Positions 24,040-32,341 of a stretch of 46,116 nucleotides of DNA are shown here, piece by piece. Each line of letters begins with the position of its first letter. Position 1 is the stretch's first letter. The DNA comes from Coriobacteriia bacterium. Lineage in GTDB: Bacteria > Actinomycetota > Coriobacteriia > Coriobacteriales > Eggerthellaceae. Both the position numbers and the translations under genes were made by a program. The stretch lies in the NCBI GenBank assembly GCA_030540225.1, contig JAUNWQ010000007.1, positions 1 to 46,116 on the forward strand, in the 5' to 3' direction. The notes under the pieces are model-generated. The model made no database searches. It was not told the origin of the DNA and saw only the letters and a program-made list of their open reading frames with translations.

Positions 24040-24270
24040 ATGTGTTTCAGACCAGCTTCGACGACGATGGGCGCACGGATTTGCATGAAGTGCCACTATG
24101 TATGCGATGACGTGAGCGCCGAGAAATGCCCGCAGTGCGGGGAGCCCTTCGAGGCTCCCGCAGCCGGGGCGCCGACAGCGGGCGGAGCGCCCGGGGCTCC
24201 TGGTGCGCCGAGTGCTCCCGGGGCGCCGGGTGCGCCCCAAGCGCCGAGCGCGCCTCCGCAAGCGGAGTAG
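24040..24270 (+). CDS. Small zinc-ribbon protein with a Gly-Ala-Pro tail
   Basis: A 76-residue protein with a rubredoxin/zinc-ribbon-like knuckle pair, CMKC (15-18) and CPQC (30-33), and a collagen-like tail of GAP/SAP repeats (about 38-73). It starts 16 bp after the molybdoenzyme stop, in the same operon. It may serve as an electron carrier if it binds iron, or as an assembly factor if it binds zinc; sequence alone cannot decide. The repeat tail is presumably disordered and variable in length. Confidence 0.72.
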   Translation: MCFRPASTTMGARICMKCHYVCDDVSAEKCPQCGEPFEAPAAGAPTAGGAPGAPGAPSAPGAPGAPQAPSAPPQAE

Positions 24271-24311
24271 GGCCGGGGGCGCATAAGCTGCCACAATCCG
24301 ACCGCTTCCAC

Positions 24312-24352
24312 GCGGGCGGGAAGGGCGTCATCCCTTCCCGCCCGCTTTCTTT
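24312..24352 (+). terminator. Intrinsic terminator of the molybdoenzyme operon
   Basis: A perfect 14-bp stem, GCGGGCGGGAAGGG (24312-24325) with its complement (24332-24345), a 6-nt loop and a TTTCTTT tail (24346-24352), 41 bp after the zinc-ribbon stop. Confidence 0.9.
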
Positions 24353-24399
24353 ATGTTCGCGTGCGGCGGCTTAAAGCTCCCCACGAACGTCCAATGCGG

Positions 24400-24490
24400 A
24401 CGCTTCCACGCGCGAGCTCGCGGGCGGCTGCTCCTCCCCGCGCGAGCTTGCGGGCGGGCGCTTCCCCGCGCGAGCTCGCGGCTCCTCTCA
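24400..24490. repeat. GC-rich direct repeats
   Basis: Three imperfect copies of CGCGCGAGCTCGCGG-type sequence (the middle one has GAGCTTG) about 30 bp apart in a gene-free stretch. No protein or RNA gene recognised. Confidence 0.55.
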
Positions 24491-24578
24491 ACTAGCAGCA
24501 GAACCCATCCAAACGCAGCGTTTCCCCGCAAGCGGGCGGCTTCAACCGGCTTCGAATGCTCCGCTCCAACCCCGCGGT

Positions 24579-24752
24579 GTGTACAAAAATGACGATAAGT
24601 TGTGAAGGAACGATGAAGTCGACCCGATAATCGATTTTCCTGTCCCCATAATGTCCCATTCGAAGCGAAATCGAACAGAGTTATTCCCCATTATTATGCG
24701 TTTTGTGGTGTCGTCCACAATTTCTGCACAACTTATCGTCAATTTTGTACAC
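24579..24752. repeat. 174-bp element with 26-bp terminal inverted repeats
   Basis: The left arm (24579-24604) begins GTGTACAAAA and ends ATAAGTTGTG; the right arm (24727-24752) is its reverse complement with one mismatch in 26. The 122-bp interior is AT-richer than the surroundings and contains a further hairpin, TTGTGG/CCACAA (24713-24730 region). No transposase is nearby and I see no clear target-site duplication. It may be a miniature inverted-repeat element or a large structured RNA. Confidence 0.75.
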
Positions 24753-24775
24753 GCCCTTGAACACCCCGACCCGGA

Positions 24776-24961
24776 CCCTCCATCGCGCCGCGGATGGCTT
24801 GCGCACGCCATTTTCGCACACGCTCCGAAACGCCCAGCATCCTCCGTCGCACGCCGCCATATTTAGCCGCCATTTCGCGCGCGCTCCCAAACGCCCGACC
24901 CCTCCATCGCACCGAGACCGACTTGCGTCCGCCATTTTCGCGCGCACCTCAAATGCCTGCC
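24776..24961. repeat. Three imperfect ~61-bp tandem repeats
   Basis: Units starting near 24776, 24839 and 24900 share CCTCCATCGC, CGCCATTTTCGC and a CTCC.AAACGCC block. They lie in the gene-free region just before the NdpA-like gene. All three frames are poor coding sequence, so I read them as non-coding repeats. Confidence 0.6.
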
Positions 24962-25052
24962 CCACCGCACGCAGCCGGCGAGCGTTTGCCCGCGCGCACT
25001 TCATGGGGTAATGTGTGTTCCCGCTATTCGTCACGAGAGGAAGCCCGATTCC

Positions 25053-26153
25053 ATGTTCAAGATTAACCACGCCATTTTGCACGTATTCGATTTCGTCTCA
25101 TGCGTGAACGTGTTTTCACAGGAAGAGCTGGACCTTTCGGACAAGAACGCGAAATCCTACGTGCAGCGCGTCGCGAAGCATGCGCTCGGCAACATCGACA
25201 ACAAGCGCGGCGAGTTCGAGGCCAAAAGCGGTTTCAAAAACGAGCTTTGCGCCTACCTGAACGGGCAAAGCAACTTCACCGACCTCTCGCTCATGATCGC
25301 CGAGTTCCTAGGAAGCGAACTTGGCCGCATGGAGCAGCCAGCCTCGTGCGACCTGCTCGTCGTCGATTTCGAGGACTCGCCGCGCGCCCCGAAGCTCGCC
25401 GCGGATGACCTCGCGGAACTCTCCGAAGAAGAAGCCGCGGCTGCCCAGGCCGAGCTCGATGCGGCGTTCGCCGGAAGAAGCGCCCGCTACTTCGGGCTGC
25501 TGCTTCTTGAAAGCAAACCGGCGTTCATGCACGAAGTGGGCAAAGCCGAAGACGGCGCGTCGGTGAACCGCATCGAGCGCCACCACGCCATCCTGCCGAG
25601 CCCCTCGCAGAAGATTTCCTCGTTTGCCCTGGTGGACGTGCGCACCATGTCGGTGCAGTTCGTCGACAAGGCACGCGAAATCGCTGGCGAGGAGCGCTAC
25701 CTCATCCCGCAGGGCCTGCTTCAGTGCACGATGGAAGCGTCGAGCAAGGAGCTCATCGACACGACGATGCGCCTGGTCGAGGAGGTTGCCAACGAGTACG
25801 GCGCCAACGCGGCGATCGCCACGGCGAAGGCGAAGGCGTACGTCGCCGAGAACGCCGAGGACTCCGACGAGGTGCCCTTTGACGAGTTCGTCGAAGAGGT
25901 GTTCGAAGACGAGGGGCCGCGCCGCAGCTTCGTCGAAGCGGCGCAGAAGGAAAACCTTCCCGAGCACGCGCCCGTCGAGCGCACGGTCGCCAAACGCGTC
26001 ACGCGCAACCACAAGATCCGCACCGACACCGGCATCGAGATTACCTTCCCGGCGGAGTACGCGCAGAATCCTGAGTTCATCGAGTTCACCAGCACGTCAA
26101 ACGGGCTCATCCGCATCGAGCTCAAAAACATCGGAAGCATCGAGAACAAGTAG
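25053..26153 (+). CDS. Nucleoid-associated protein, NdpA family
   Basis: A 366-residue NdpA/37-kDa nucleoid-associated protein. The N-terminal part (INHAILHVFDF) and the C-terminal signature (TGIEITFPAEYAQNPEFIEF, then GLIRIELKNIG) fit the family. A Glu/Ala-rich segment at about 110-150 is an insertion-like loop. ATG 25053 is chosen over the upstream GTG because GAGAGGAAG lies before it and the family begins here. These proteins bind DNA or single-stranded nucleic acid; phage-associated and chromosomal forms are known and the precise role is unclear. The gene stands alone. Confidence 0.82.
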   Translation: MFKINHAILHVFDFVSCVNVFSQEELDLSDKNAKSYVQRVAKHALGNIDNKRGEFEAKSGFKNELCAYLNGQSNFTDLSLMIAEFLGSELGRMEQPASCDLLVVDFEDSPRAPKLAADDLAELSEEEAAAAQAELDAAFAGRSARYFGLLLLESKPAFMHEVGKAEDGASVNRIERHHAILPSPSQKISSFALVDVRTMSVQFVDKAREIAGEERYLIPQGLLQCTMEASSKELIDTTMRLVEEVANEYGANAAIATAKAKAYVAENAEDSDEVPFDEFVEEVFEDEGPRRSFVEAAQKENLPEHAPVERTVAKRVTRNHKIRTDTGIEITFPAEYAQNPEFIEFTSTSNGLIRIELKNIGSIENK

Positions 26154-26544
26154 CGACGCGCGAAGGAGGCAAACAGGGGGAAGCGCACGAGGACTGACTC
26201 GCATTCGCTCAATCTCGCGCCCAGTCGGTCAACCTGCGAATTCCAATCTTAACCCCTCAGCTGAACGTCCGCCCCGCCTGCCCCTTCCGTCGCGGTTCCC
26301 CCTTCCAGCAGGCCTTTCCGCCTCAAAGATTCCTCACCTGGGAAGGATGAACCACGAATAATTCAGCCAGATGGTAGGATGCAAACTATTGAATCATGAT
26401 GGAACCATGGTCGTTTCGTGCACCGCATACGCGTTAAATGTCACTCGTGGCATCTATAATTCCGCTGGCGGGCGCACCATTCAAATCGCGTTCCCCGCAC
26501 GTTATCTTGGATACAACGAGAAGATTAGAGAAGGAACGTGATAG
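26154..26544. other. Intergenic stretch with a possible promoter
   Basis: No convincing gene. A TATAAT box at 26455-26460 with a weak -35 (GTTAAA type) about 16 bp upstream could drive the NifX-like gene, leaving a leader of about 80 nt. A 56-codon open frame from 26371 overlaps this promoter and looks like chance. Confidence 0.45.
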
Positions 26545-26958
26545 ATGATTATTATCGTAGCATGCGAGGGTTTAGGCGTGTCGCCTCATGCCGTGCATTG
26601 CGCGAGCTTCATGTGCTACACCGTCGAGCGAGGGATCATCGCCGACTGCCGCAACCTGCCAAACCCTGGGCTTTCCGCCGAGGACACCGCGCAGATGTTC
26701 ATTGACCTGGGCGTCAGCACCATTATCACCGGCGGGATTGACTACGACTTCGCAAACATGCTCTGCCACGCCGGCATCGAAGTCGTCGCCGGTGTCGAAG
26801 GTTCGGCGCGTGAAGTGCTCGAAGCTTACATCAACCACACGCTCATCGGCGCCGACGAGCTGTGCCACACCCTTGCCTTCAACAACGACGAGGAAGAAGC
26901 GGAAGTCGACGATGCGTTCGCGAAGCTGGAAGCGAATTTCTTCACGGCGAACGCGTAA
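26545..26958 (+). CDS. NifX/NifB-type iron-molybdenum cofactor domain protein
   Basis: A 137-residue protein of the dinitrogenase FeMo-cofactor biosynthesis domain family (NifX/NafY/C-terminal NifB fold). The RNase H-like core is recognisable: MIIIVACEGLGVS, then IITGGIDYDFANML and GIEVVAGVEGSAREVLEAY. The last 30 residues are acidic. AAGGAACG precedes the ATG. No nif genes are visible here; in non-fixing anaerobes such proteins are thought to carry metal clusters or molybdate intermediates. In a region full of molybdoenzymes a role in metal handling is plausible but inferred. Confidence 0.8.
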   Translation: MIIIVACEGLGVSPHAVHCASFMCYTVERGIIADCRNLPNPGLSAEDTAQMFIDLGVSTIITGGIDYDFANMLCHAGIEVVAGVEGSAREVLEAYINHTLIGADELCHTLAFNNDEEEAEVDDAFAKLEANFFTANA

Positions 26959-26983
26959 AGAAGCACAAAACGAACCACTTGAG

Positions 26984-27015
26984 AAGCTCGCCGTTTGGCG
27001 AGCTTTTTCTTTTTT
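26984..27015 (+). terminator. Intrinsic terminator after the NifX-like gene
   Basis: AAGCTCGCC (26984-26992) with GGCGAGCTT (26997-27005), a 4-nt loop and a long T-rich tail. Confidence 0.92.
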
Positions 27016-27107
27016 GGGCGATGGGAAGAAGGCGAGGCCTTGCGGGACGGCGGCGGGGCCAGGACCCCGCGAAGCGAGTTCGCCCTTCTCGATTACTCGA
27101 CTTCGGG

Positions 27108-28964
27108 CTAGTCGAGGTGCACGAAGTCCATGAACTCCTGCTGGGAATGCACGCCGCACTTCGAGTAGATGTTGCGCGCGTGCGCATGCACGGTGTTGAG
27201 CGAGATGACGAGCTCATCGCGGATGAACGGGCGGCTGCGCCCCGACAAGAGCAGCGCGGCGATCTGCGTCTCGCGCTCGGTAAGCCCATAGCGCGACCGA
27301 AGCTCTTCCGCCGTCTTCTCGAAGATGGAGGCGAGCTCCTCCCCCGCGGAAAGCGGCACGGCGGCACCCGGCCCAGAAGCAGCGCCAGCGGCAAAGCCAG
27401 AAGCGGAGCCAGGTGCAGAGCTAGAGGCGAAGCCAAAAGGCGCGCCATCTGAAGCCGCAACGCCGTATTCCATCCCTGAACCCGCAGCATTCGCACCGGC
27501 CGCAACGCCACCGGAGGCGTTCGCACCAGCGCCAGAAGCGTTCGCTCCGATAGCAACGCCACCCATCGCGCTCGGACCGCCAACAGCAAGTACCCCGTCC
27601 GCAATAGCATTCACGGAAGCCGTAGGAGCGTCGGCCCCAGAAGCACCTCCGCCAGCCACGCCGCGAGCCAAGCCATTCCCTGCAGCGCCCGCATCAGAGC
27701 ACGGGCTCACGCACGCCGAGCATGTTGAACGCGGAATCGACATGGCGAACTCCGCGTCGGTGAAGCGACGCACGGCATCGCTCAAGAACAGCCAGCGCGG
27801 GTTGAAGCCGGCGAGCATAGCGACGAGCGCAACCGCCCCCGTCGCGATAAGCGTCAAGTTCGCAAGCGCGGGCGCGCCGGCATCGAAAAGCGGCAGCGAA
27901 AGGGTGAGCGCCAGGGAAATTCCCAGGCCTTCCGCAGCAAACAAGCCACCGAACAGGAGAAACGATGACACGCCGATACGCCTCACATACTTCGGCGAAA
28001 CAACCCACACGCACATCTGGACGCCGAACATGGCAATGAAGTTGACCGCGTACGCAACGCTATGCTGCTCGGGAATGCCCAGGTCGATCAGCAGAAAGCC
28101 GCAGCCGATAATCATGAGCGGCACCGACCAGCGATAGAGGAAGGTGAAGTTCAAGAAGCGCGTCTGGCGCATACAGGTAAGAAACGCCACGATGGCGAGC
28201 ACCGCCGCAATGGAGAACGGCACAAGGTAGTGCATGAAGCGCCCGCCATACGTCATAGGCGAAGACGCCACGCGGAACAGCGCAATCTGGAACCAGATAA
28301 GAAAGTACAGCACAAAAAGGGAGCCCAAGTGGGAAAACTGCCTGCGCATCCCGGCATGCGCAGGCGCGCCAATGGCCTCCCCGTCGGTGGAAACGCTCCG
28401 ACCGCACCGCGGGCGGAACACGATCCACGTGGAAACGACGGGCAAAACGGCATCCACCACCATGAACAGCGGGCCTTTCACCGCCAAAAGCACGAAGTAC
28501 ACGACAAACGAGATCACGAACGACAGCGGAACGGTCGATTCGATGTGCTCCTCGTCGCAGTAGCTGAAGCGAGACCCCCACAAAATGCCAAGCAGCGCAA
28601 GCCCCGCGCCGCAGCACAGACCGCCCACCACGGTGAGCGCGGCGTACCACGAAAGATCGAGATGGCTCACCCAGATGAGAACGGACCCGATGCACGCGCA
28701 ACCGGCGCCGAGCACACCGATCATGCGCTGCACCACATCTCCGCGCCCCTTCTCGCGCAACAGGGCGTATACAATGATGACGGCGATCGCGGCAACGGCC
28801 TCGCCGATCCCGGAATACACCCACGAACGCTCGATGCTGCACAGCCGAATGACCACGGGGACGAGCCCGCACGAGAACAGCGAGCAATATACCCAAGCGA
28901 GATAGCACCCCAACCCGACGCTTCGTCGGAGCTGAAGCGGCAGCGCCTTAAGCGAGAACGCCAT
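27108..28964 (-). CDS. Membrane-bound LuxR-type regulator, divergent from the selenoenzyme operon
   Basis: A 618-residue protein with about 12 hydrophobic segments (1-400), then an unusual linker of about 130 residues rich in Ala, Gly and Ser (GANASG-type repeats), then a LuxR/GerE helix-turn-helix near 555-610 (LTERETQIAALLLSGRSRPF, then TVHAHARNIYSKCGV). ATG 28964 is chosen because GGAGGAG lies just upstream; a second in-frame ATG eight codons earlier lacks a site. It is divergent from the respiratory operon starting at 29223 and probably its activator. Confidence 0.87.
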   Translation of the reverse strand: MAFSLKALPLQLRRSVGLGCYLAWVYCSLFSCGLVPVVIRLCSIERSWVYSGIGEAVAAIAVIIVYALLREKGRGDVVQRMIGVLGAGCACIGSVLIWVSHLDLSWYAALTVVGGLCCGAGLALLGILWGSRFSYCDEEHIESTVPLSFVISFVVYFVLLAVKGPLFMVVDAVLPVVSTWIVFRPRCGRSVSTDGEAIGAPAHAGMRRQFSHLGSLFVLYFLIWFQIALFRVASSPMTYGGRFMHYLVPFSIAAVLAIVAFLTCMRQTRFLNFTFLYRWSVPLMIIGCGFLLIDLGIPEQHSVAYAVNFIAMFGVQMCVWVVSPKYVRRIGVSSFLLFGGLFAAEGLGISLALTLSLPLFDAGAPALANLTLIATGAVALVAMLAGFNPRWLFLSDAVRRFTDAEFAMSIPRSTCSACVSPCSDAGAAGNGLARGVAGGGASGADAPTASVNAIADGVLAVGGPSAMGGVAIGANASGAGANASGGVAAGANAAGSGMEYGVAASDGAPFGFASSSAPGSASGFAAGAASGPGAAVPLSAGEELASIFEKTAEELRSRYGLTERETQIAALLLSGRSRPFIRDELVISLNTVHAHARNIYSKCGVHSQQEFMDFVHLD

Positions 28965-29039
28965 GCCAATCTCCTCCTGCCCTTTCATCCCCCTGCAGGA
29001 AAAGTGTAGCGCACCTTTTGCCCTTCATGCCGATAAACC

Positions 29040-29096
29040 TGTGACTAGATTAATAACCAACCCTGTTTTCCTGGGGAAACGCGAAATATAGTCACA
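29040..29096. promoter_or_regulatory. Inverted repeat between LuxR gene and selenoenzyme operon
   Basis: TGTGACTA (29040-29047) and TAGTCACA (29089-29096) are perfect complements 41 bp apart. The inner GTGA/TCAC resembles the arms found at 21611-21675. It could be a pair of half-sites for the adjacent LuxR regulator. A TGGAAA-N17-TATACC promoter-like pair lies just downstream (29111-29139). Confidence 0.4.
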
Positions 29097-29222
29097 ATGT
29101 GGTTAGACCTGGAAATGGGGCATTAGGGTCGATATACCCATCCTCTTACGATGACGGCGCGCCCTCTTTCTTGCGAGACTAGGCCTCAAGGTTCCACGAT
29201 TTTTTCGAGAAGGAGGGGAATT

Positions 29223-32200
29223 ATGGAATCGACCAAAATGAGTCGAAGGATCTTCCTTGCCGCCATGGGGGCCGCGGGCGCTTTGAGCGTCGCGGGCGTC
29301 GGCATCTCCGGGCAAAGCCACAAGGCGCTTGCCGCAGACGCTGACTTCGCAGCGCCGGCGACGGGCCACGGCCAGCCGCTGGAAGCCTCGGTCGACCCGA
29401 AAACCGGAGACGTCAACATAAACGAAGACGTCATCGTCCGCTACAGCGCTTGCTTGGGATGCTACAGCTCATGCGGCAACCGACTGAAGCTTTCCCGCGA
29501 CGGCGGCACGCTTTACTCGGTCGGCGGAAACCCGTACAACCCGAGCTGCGCAAACCCGTACCTGCCGTTCGAGGCACCGCTTGAGGACGCGTATCGCTCC
29601 ATGAGCTACGCGAACGGCTACGGCAACTCCACGCGTGGCACGTCGTGCGGGCGCGGCCAGGCGACGCAGGACGGCTACGGACAGCCCGATCGCATCACCA
29701 TGCCGCTCAAGCGCGCGGGCGCTCGAGGCGAGGGCAAGTGGAAGCCCATCAGCTGGGATCAGCTCATCAAGGAAGTCACGGAAGGCGGCAAGCTGTTCGC
29801 CGACATCGGGGAAGACCAGGAAATCGAAGGCTTCCTCTCCATCCATGACACCGAGACGCCGCTCAATCCCGACGAGCCGACGCTCGGACCGAAATCCAAC
29901 CAATTCGTCCTTCTGGGCGGACGCGGTGACGGCCGCACCACCTTCGGCGGACGCTTCGCGAACTGCTTTGGGTCGGTCAACCAATTTGGCCACGCCTCCA
30001 CTTGAGGCGGCTCCGCAAGTGCGAGTTCGTACTTTCACACTGGGTCCCGTTCCCTTCGCCCCGACGCATTAGACGCCGAATATATTCTGTGGCTGGGCAC
30101 CGCACCTGGAACTAACGGCAAGAGCTTCCAGGAAATCGCGCGTGACGTTCTGATCAACCTGCAAGAGCATGGCGCGAAGATGGACGTCTTCGACCCCGTG
30201 CTCGGCAATGGCTGCTGCACGCCGGGCGCCAAGGGCATCACCTGGCACCCCATCAAGACTGCCACGAACGGCCAGTTGGCCCTCGGCATGACCCGCTGGA
30301 TCATCGAGAACAAGGCCTACAACGCCGATTATCTGGGATTCACCAACTACAAGGCTGCTGTCGCCGGCGGTTTCGCCTCCTACACGGGCGCAACCTTCCT
30401 CGTCATCGACGACGAGTCCTCCGCGAACAACGGCAAGCTCATGACCGCCGCGGACGCAGGGCTCACCGAGCCTGAGGCCGATCCCGCAGCAAAGACCAAG
30501 CCGACCTACTACGTCGTTATGGACGCCGAGAAGAACGAGGCGGCCTTAAACACCGACGCCGAGCGAGGCCTCATCGACTTCGAAGGCGAAGTGAACGGCA
30601 TCAAGGTCCGCTCCGCGTTCCTCTACCTCAAGGACAGCGCTTTCTCGAACACCATGGACGAGTACGCCGAGATTTGCGGCGTGCCGCGCGAGACGATTGA
30701 AGACGTTGCGCGCGAGTTCACCTCCCACGGCGTGAAGGCCGCAACGACGGGCCTCGGCTCGACCGCTGCCTCCAACGGTGTGAGCTCCATGGCCGCCTAC
30801 ACCTTCTTAAACGCGCTTATCGGTTCGAACCAGATGCTCGGCGGCATGGTTGCCCGCCGCATCGGAGCCGCCACCACCGCCGACGGCAAGCGCTACAAGC
30901 TTTCCACCATCGCTGGCAAGCCGGCACTCACTGACGCAAAGAACTGCCAGAACATCGGCCGCACGAAGCGCATCTGGAAGAAGACCGACGAGTACAAAAA
31001 CCGCGTCGCCGCAGGCGAAACCGACCCGAAGCCACTGCTTCCCTGGTTCAGCCACACCGGCGTCTCGGACAACCAGGCGCTCATCTCGGCGCTGTGCAAG
31101 TACCCCTACCAGGCGAAGATCGTCATGTCCTGGATGACCAACACCCTCCAGGCGACCTCCGGCCTTTTGCGCGACTCCGTGCTCGAGCGCATGAAGGACA
31201 CCTCTATCATCCCGCTGCACATCGCTTGCGACGTCGTCATCGGCGAGCACGCGCAGTACGCCGACTACATCGTGCCCGACACGAACCCCTTCGAGAGCTT
31301 CGGCGTGGTCACCAACGAGGGCTTCTTCAAGAGCAAGGGCAACTCCGTTCGCTGGCCTGCGAAGACTCCTGAGACCATCGAGATCTCGGGCGGTCGCCAT
31401 GCAAGCTTCGAGGCGTTCTGCTGCGACGTTGCCAAGGTGTGCGACATGCCCGGCTTCGGCGACAATGCCGTGACCGACGTCGACGGCAAGACCTGGCCGC
31501 TCAACGACGCGTGCGACTTCTTCCTGAAGGCTGTTGCCAACCTCGCCTACGACGCTGAGCCTGTCGTCGATGTCGCCTCCGAGGACTTGAAGCTGCAGGC
31601 GCTCGACAACCTTCCCGAGGCATGGAAGAACGCCGTCAGCGAAGAGGAATGGCCGAAGGTTTTGAACGTGCTCTCGCGCGGCGGCCGCTTCTGGCCCATG
31701 GAGGACTGCATCGGCAAGAACGGCGCCATCAAGTACGCCACCGATAACCTGACGCACTTCTACAGCAACCGCAAGGCGACCGACGCGAACCCCTACACCG
31801 GGGAAAAGCTCTCGGGCACGCTTACCAACGACCCCGAGCGCTTCGCCGACAACTCCACGCTCGAGGACCATTACTCGCGCGAGGAATACCCGTTCCGCTC
31901 GACGAACTACAAGCCGCGCTTCCGTTCGATCTCCTTCTTGGCTAACAGCCCGATCATGCGCGACTTGTGCGACCACAACTACCTCGAGCTCAACCGCGAC
32001 GACGCGAAGGCGCTCGGCATCAAGGACGGCGACACCATCAAGATCACGAACCCCTCGGGTGACGTGATGGAAGGCGAGGCCATGGTTCGCGGCGGCATTG
32101 CCGAAGGCACCTTCGGCGTGGCATATGGCTACGGGCATCGCGCCTACGGTGCGCAGGACGTCGCCATCGAAGGCGAGGAAACCCGCAAGGGCGACCCGGC

Positions 32201-32327
32201 AATCGGCTCGGGCATCCACCTGCAGACGATGCTCGACCCGACGATCAGCGAGATCTATCCCCTGGCAGACCCCGAGGGAACCTCTCCTGGACGCTCGGGC
32301 GGCATGTACAAGATCGAGAAAGCCTAA
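29223..32327 (+). CDS. Tat-exported molybdopterin oxidoreductase, probable selenoprotein (TtrA/PhsA-like)
   Basis: One 1034-residue catalytic subunit if the TGA at 30003-30005 is read as selenocysteine (Sec261). Twin-arginine signal MSRRIFLAAMG (Arg8-Arg9). Cluster cysteines 77, 80, 84 and 142, with the GNPYNPS insertion between them typical of TtrA. The segment FGSVNQFGHAST precedes the TGA and GGSASASSYFH follows; polysulfide, thiosulfate and tetrathionate reductases have Cys, the molybdenum ligand, at this spot (F.G.PN...H..TC). The frame stays open for 774 codons after the TGA with all later family motifs, for example EYILWLGTAPG, and a hairpin suited to a SECIS starts 12 nt on. AAGGAGGGG precedes the ATG. 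FeS, NrfD and TorD genes follow. It probably reduces a sulfur or other terminal acceptor outside the membrane; the substrate is unknown. The alternative is a pseudogene with one nonsense mutation. Confidence 0.82.
30003..30005 (+). other. In-frame TGA, proposed selenocysteine codon
   Basis: Codon 261 of the catalytic subunit. It replaces the expected Cys codon (TGC or TGT) by a change in the third base only and sits at the metal-ligand column of the family. It is the only in-frame stop between 29223 and 32325. Confidence 0.78.
30017..30034 (+). promoter_or_regulatory. Candidate bacterial SECIS hairpin
   Basis: AAGTGCG (30017-30023) pairs with CGTACTT (30028-30034), seven pairs including one G-U, around the loop AGTT. 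Counting the T of TGA as 1, the loop G and U are 23 and 24, the same as the essential G23-U24 in E. coli fdhF, and the upper stem also begins at 15. A weaker lower stem (GGCTCC at 30009-30014 with GGGTCC) can extend it. The bulged U17 of fdhF is not evident; position 18 is a U in the stem. The loop distance fits the published bacterial SECIS consensus. Confidence 0.7.
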
Positions 32328-32341
32328 AGGAGGGATAAACG

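Noticed and set aside
21732-24086. 784-codon minus-strand frame opposite the acetylene-hydratase-like gene
   Set aside because: Antisense artefact of strong codon bias; the plus strand has complete family motifs.
24776-24961. CRISPR array in the tandem-repeat region
   Set aside because: Units are degenerate, only three, lack uniform spacers and no cas genes are present.
26371-26541. 56-codon open frame before the NifX-like gene
   Set aside because: No ribosome-binding site, overlaps a TATAAT promoter box, no recognisable protein features.
30003-30005. Simple nonsense mutation or two separate genes in the TtrA-like locus
   Set aside because: No second defect over 3.1 kb, TGA (not TAA or TAG) at the ligand codon, a SECIS-like hairpin downstream, no ribosome-binding site for an internal start, and intact partner genes.
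30807-32219. 470-codon minus-strand frame opposite the selenoenzyme gene
   Set aside because: Antisense shadow; no start site and no recognisable motif.
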